NCBI GenBank assembly: GCA_910592005.1
Contig: CAJVPP010003813.1
Coordinates: 1-10,674 of the forward strand
Direction: 5' to 3'
Length of the DNA: 10,674 nt
DNA from: Funneliformis mosseae
Taxonomy: Eukaryota; Glomeromycota; Glomeromycetes; Glomerales; Glomeraceae
Of this stretch, positions 7,966 to 10,674 are shown piece by piece. Position numbers and translations under genes: made by a program. Position 1 is the stretch's first letter. Each line of letters starts with the position of its first letter. Below the pieces are notes generated by a model. That model worked only from the letters and a program-made list of their open reading frames with translations. It was not told the DNA's origin and did not search any database.

Positions 7966-8800
7966 TCATACATACAATATAATTATAATTAACACTAATG
8001 TTAATACTAATAACATAATTAACATAATTATAATAATGTATTTATCTAATACTTTCCCATGAACATTAAATTCAAAATAATTATCATTTTCAATAACAGC
8101 ATCCTCATACTCATCCTCATCATCATCATCTAAATTGTTGATTTCATTATAGAGGTTCAAAGAATCTGTCAAAATTATTTTATATTTAGAATTTCATGTC
8201 TCTTTAATTGCTTTTCGGGTGTAACTATTATAGAAGGGACAACAAAATACTAACCATTTTTTGCCAGATATTTGCTCATTACTCTTTCAAGCTTGTAAAT
8301 AAGGTCCACACCCACTTTCGTGCTTTCAGAATAATTCTTACATTGTATCAAGAGGAGGTACCCTTTAAAGTTGCCCATAATATCAACTCCTCCGTCACCA
8401 CAAAATGATCTAATAATTGTAAAAATTGTAAGTATACGTCATAATTATTAAGATAAGTGTCTTAGACTTAAACACGGTTACATCTATACACATATTCTAT
8501 TTACCACAATTCTAGGCTTAACACAGTAACTTTCAGATAACTAAAAAAGAAGAACGTTTACAGTAGGCCGTTCACTGTACGCCAAGTCTGGTTACTTGAC
8601 TGGTAACTTTTGCAAACTGTGACCACGAAGCGCTTCCAGTTTTTTAATCTAATTATCCTAGTGGTAGCGTAATTTCAGATATGTATAACTCGGCATTACT
8701 TAGTGAGATACTCACCTAATTTTATAGTACTCAATATTGTAGCTTCTTAGTTTTTTTTGTATTTCGTCTTCGTATTCGTTTCTTTGGCAACTGAATTCAT
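7966..8800 (-). pseudogene. Mrr-like PD-(D/E)XK nuclease gene, damaged; acidic tract and hydrophobic C-terminus
   Basis: Exon 1 from ATG 8800-8798: 'MNSVAKETNTKTKYKK', then, if one A is missing in an A8 run near 8747-8754, 'LRSYNIEYYKI'. GTGAGT (8715-8710) and TTATTAG ending at 8410 bracket a 306-bp intron whose phase joins exactly to 'SFCGDGGVDIMGNFKGYLLL' and 'IQCKNYSESTKVGVDLIYKL'. Asp in GGVDI and Lys in QCK are the PD-(D/E)XK residues of Mrr/type IV restriction-like DNases. Stop TAG 8252-8250 follows 'YLAKNG'. Next are 'YFVVPSIIVTPEKQLKRHE' and a frameshift near 8195 into 'KIILTDSLNLYNEI', an acidic run 'LDDDDEDEYEDAVIENDN', 'NVHGKVLDKY', and a 22-25 residue Ile/Leu segment ending at TGA 7966. 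The role in fungi is unknown; DNA cleavage is inferred from family. The hydrophobic tail could be a tail anchor or read-through into AT-rich DNA. Damaged gene or sequencing errors. Confidence 0.65.
8410..8715 (-). other. Probable intron of the Mrr-like gene
   Basis: Donor GTGAGT at 8715-8710 and acceptor TTATTAG ending at 8410, with T-rich sequence before it on the minus strand. The split codon AG|A is in phase on both sides and gives Arg, joining 'YNIEYYKI' to 'SFCGDGG', which suits the start of an Mrr domain. The interior, around 8570-8650, is unusually GC-rich for the window and has near-repeats GGTTACTT / GGTAACTT. It may contain a missed exon or a small insertion. Confidence 0.45.
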
Positions 8801-8815
8801 GTTATTTATGAGAAT

Positions 8816-9013
8816 TTAAAATTTATAAAAAACATAAAAATGTAAGACCAAAGAAAGAGTTATGAACTTTACACTTCATGGCATTTTCATATCACATAGG
8901 CGTATCATTATACGTGATATTTATCAGATTTTACGATAACATAATAATATATACTTTATTTAAATAAAAACATTGCTGAAGTGATCCCTTTGTGACTAGC
9001 AATTGATACATAA
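8816..9013. promoter_or_regulatory. Region upstream of the minus-strand nuclease gene
   Basis: No gene. On the minus strand TTATAAATTT lies about 20-25 bp before ATG 8800, a fair TATA-box position. A nested inverted repeat, CGTAT (8901-8905) / ATACG (8910-8914) inside ATCAC (8891) / GTGAT (8914-8918), is the only other structure seen. Confidence 0.35.
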
Positions 9014-9214
9014 AAAATTTATGAATATACTTTTAGCTTGACGCTCACTTTACATATTATATATAAAAAATTTCTCAAAGAAAATCCTGAATTACTTAGA
9101 AGCAACGTGAAAAAGGTAATAGATATAATTGTTGGGCTGTTAAAGGATCATATTACTGTAGGTAGTTTTCCAGCTAGTAAGAAAGCTAAGGTTAAAAAAA
9201 TTATCAAAAAATAA
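9014..9214 (+). CDS. Unrecognised short coding tail (3' part of a gene)
   Basis: A 66-codon frame is open from 9014 to TAA 9212 without an ATG at its beginning. Residues read 'HIIYKKFLKENPELLRSNVK', 'KVIDIIVGLLKDHITVGSFP' and 'ASKKAKVKKIIKK'. The amphipathic helix pattern and the Lys-rich, possibly nuclear-targeting C-terminus look like a real protein end. TTTTAG at 9032-9037 could be a 3' splice site, making this a terminal exon; earlier exons were not found. It could equally be a fragment left by rearrangement. Function unknown. The next gene start on the same strand (9372) is 158 bp away. Confidence 0.4.
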   Translation, partial: KIYEYTFSLTLTLHIIYKKFLKENPELLRSNVKKVIDIIVGLLKDHITVGSFPASKKAKVKKIIKK

Positions 9215-9284
9215 TATGTATCATAGGCTAGTTCTGAACATTTGTATTTATTTTTCACATGTAATAATAAAAAATTTTCTTAGC

Positions 9285-9371
9285 AAATTTTGCTGGCAGG
9301 CCGTAAGGAAAAATTATATGATATTTTTTATTTTGAATGCTTATATACCATATATTAGTTATATATAGATC
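9285..9371 (+). promoter_or_regulatory. Putative promoter of the coiled-coil gene
   Basis: AAATTTTGCTGGCAGGCC then GTAAGGAAAAATTA forms an imperfect inverted repeat with AATTTT-type ends around a small GC-rich centre. This is followed by CTTATATACC (9340-9349) and TATATATA (9361-9366) just before ATG 9372. A GC-centred palindrome and a TATA element directly ahead of a gene start suggest a core promoter. This is inferred from position only. Confidence 0.35.
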
Positions 9372-10590
9372 ATGTCATTCAAGCTTAAATCATTGAAACA
9401 GCGTATTACTGAACTTGAGGCTGAGAATGCAGAGCTTAGGAAGGAGAATACTGAGATCCCCTATCTTAGAAACAAACTCTCAGTGTTTGATGCTAAAATA
9501 GCTGAACTTAAGCACAGGAATATCATGTTTCTAAAAGCAAATGAGGAATATAATGAGAGGCGTAATACCAAGATAAAAAAATTAGAGGCTAGATTCATAA
9601 TAGTGAAATAGAATGATAAAGAAGTGATACCAGAGGTATTACCAGAAATATCAGCACCTAATAATAATGCAAACATTAAGTCATCAGAAGATAAGAAAAT
9701 GGATTTTTTCTTAGATGAAGTGAATAAAAAAAGGTTAGTAATAAGATTAGGCAGAGGGATAGGAAAAGAAATTATTGTATGAATTATCTACTAAAGACTT
9801 AAGTGTCTCAAAGAGACTTGCCTCTTCTATAACTCAAGACAAAGAATCTTGATCACATAAGAAGAAAGAAGCAGAAATATCATGCAGAATGTATTTGATT
9901 TTACTATTAATAGGTTTGAGAAAAATCACATAATGGAAATTTTGCTGACAGACTGTAAGAAAATAATTACCAAGAAAAGATATAGTCCCAGGAGGGTTTA
10001 GCAGAGTTATCAAGTACAGACGTATTGCAAAATATAAACCACTTATATAAAAATGCATATATTGCAGAAAATGAAAGGGTAAAGACTAATCAGGCAGAAA
10101 TTCTGTGTTAGAGAAATTTTATTATAAAACTGAATAATAATATAGATGAAATTATGATCAAAGAAAAGGCAGACATAAAAAAGGTTAAAGAATTGATTTA
10201 CGATTTTATTCTTGCATATAATTCTGACATCAAATGAAAAATTTTATATCAGCATATTAGTATAACTAGAAAGGTTTATGAGTTTATCAAAAAAATAGGA
10301 AATGATAAAATTAAGTATATCAAAATATATAGTGCAAATTTTATTGCAGAACTATCTGATAGTTAGATTCAAACTATTATTAATTATTTTTTCAATAATC
10401 CCAATATGAATTATCAGATAATCAAGAAGGCTCTATTATTGATTTTGAAGAGAAGATCTTGAGTGGCCAGACTGATGCATCAGTGGTTTTAGCTAAGGTA
10501 AGCATTTTAACATCACCTATTCTATTAGCCCATATTTCTAATTCTTTTGGAGGAAAATTACTTGATATAAATATGAATACAGTTAGCAAA
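9372..10590 (+). pseudogene. Coiled-coil multigene-family protein, decayed
   Basis: From ATG 9372 the first 79 codons are intact: 'MSFKLKSLKQRITELEAENA', 'AKIAELKHRNIMFLKANEEY', with Leu/Ile heptads of a coiled coil. TAG 9609 follows. The frame continues with 'NDKEVIPEVLPEISAPNNN' and 'DKKMDFFLDEVNKK', shifts near 9740-9770 ('LLYELSTKDLSVSKRLAS'), has TGA 9850, shifts again ('NIMQNVFDFTINRFEKNHIM'), TAG 9999, then 'LAELSSTDVLQNINHLYKNA', TAG 10109, 'RNFIIKLNNNIDEIM', 'KELIYDFILAYNSDIK', TGA 10235, 'RKVYEFIKKIGNDKIKYIKI', TAG 10364. A last shift gives 'DFEEKILSGQTDASVVLAK'. I recall this architecture (coiled coil, linker, helical C-terminal block) as a large expanded family of unknown function in Rhizophagus. 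GTAAGC at 10498 could be a splice donor. The frame is interrupted by the Tigger end at 10593. Confidence 0.75.
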
Positions 10591-10592
10591 TA

Positions 10593-10674
10593 CAGTTACA
10601 CCTCGATATAACGAAGTTGCCGATCCAGCCGATCAGGACTTCATTATAAGAATCTTCATTAACGCTATAACGAA
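10593..10674 (+). mobile_element. Left end of a third Tigger-like element, cut by the window edge
   Basis: CAGTTACACCTCGATATAAC followed by GAAGTT begins right after TA (10591-10592). The tip CAGT and the TATAACGAA block match the element end at 2498 and are typical of pogo/Tigger terminal repeats. Subterminal inverted copies follow: ACTTCATTATAA (10638-10649) is a near reverse complement of TATAACGAAGTT (10607-10618), and TATAACGAA recurs at 10666-10674. The end is less mutated than in copy B, so this may be a younger insertion. It sits inside the coiled-coil pseudogene reading frame. Its transposase, if any, lies outside the window. Confidence 0.75.

Noticed and set aside
8208..8408. Plus-strand 66-codon open frame
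   Set aside because: It is the antisense shadow of the minus-strand Mrr-like domain, whose GDGGVDIMG and QCKNY motifs are clearly the real reading.
8655..8700. tRNA-like box A (CCTAGTGGTAGCG)
   Set aside because: No box B (GGTTCGA-type) at the right distance and no acceptor stem pairing.
9461..9676. Minus-strand 71-codon open frame
   Set aside because: Opposite-strand shadow of the coiled-coil gene, whose heptads are on the plus strand.
9834..10058. Minus-strand 74-codon open frame
   Set aside because: Shadow of the decayed coiled-coil family protein; the plus strand shows family-like text across the frames.
2073..10376. Nuclear code reassignment (UAA/UAG as Gln, UGA as Trp)
   Set aside because: Although many stops fit Gln or Trp, the same genes also have frameshifts, truncations and a lost catalytic Asp, and the stop-free run of the coiled-coil gene uses CAG. 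Decay explains it better.

Overview
The window looks like gene-poor, repeat-rich nuclear DNA of a eukaryote with a very AT-rich genome, most likely an arbuscular mycorrhizal fungus (Glomeromycotina, Rhizophagus-like). This is inferred from four things seen in translation: decayed Tigger/pogo transposases, a Cys-rich tail of an integrase-type (KRBA2-like) protein, a 'MSFKLKSLKQRITELEAENA' coiled-coil protein of a type I associate with Rhizophagus, and a eukaryotic Mrr-like nuclease with a probable intron. There is no bacterial operon structure and no rRNA, tRNA or CRISPR. No gene in the window reads as clearly intact; nearly every coding trace carries stops or frameshifts.

Layout. 1-881 (minus): 5'-truncated Tigger-like DDE transposase pseudogene running off the left edge. 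882-1961: AT-rich filler with a 56-bp direct repeat and an AGCTATA palindrome cluster. 1962-2440 (minus): unrecognised decayed coding sequence. 2498-3650 (plus): second Tigger-like copy with its left terminal repeat and TA, truncated at its 3' end. 3976-4299 (plus): remnant of an integrase-type protein C-terminus. 4661-5160: degenerate tandem array with a period of about 60 bp. 5315-5420: two short perfect or near-perfect tandem repeats. 5623-6540 (plus): P-loop NTPase-like pseudogene that still shows a 294-bp intron. 6652-7014 and 7061-7313 (plus): two unrecognised decayed coding stretches. 7314-7965: mostly non-coding. 7966-8800 (minus): Mrr-type PD-(D/E)XK nuclease gene model with acidic tract and hydrophobic C-terminus, carrying a stop and at least one frameshift. 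9014-9214 (plus): short unrecognised coding tail. 9372-10590 (plus): coiled-coil multigene-family pseudogene. 10593-10674: start of another Tigger-like element, inserted at a TA in that pseudogene.

The genes do not form a pathway. The window reads as a graveyard of transposons and lineage-expanded gene families. Two patterns tie it together. The two Tigger copies share three stop codons at homologous positions, so they probably descend from an already defective element. Many stops across unrelated pseudogenes are what single C-to-T or G-to-A changes at Gln or Trp codons would produce, as expected from cytosine methylation or a RIP-like process. The least ordinary gene is the Mrr-like nuclease with its possible membrane tail.
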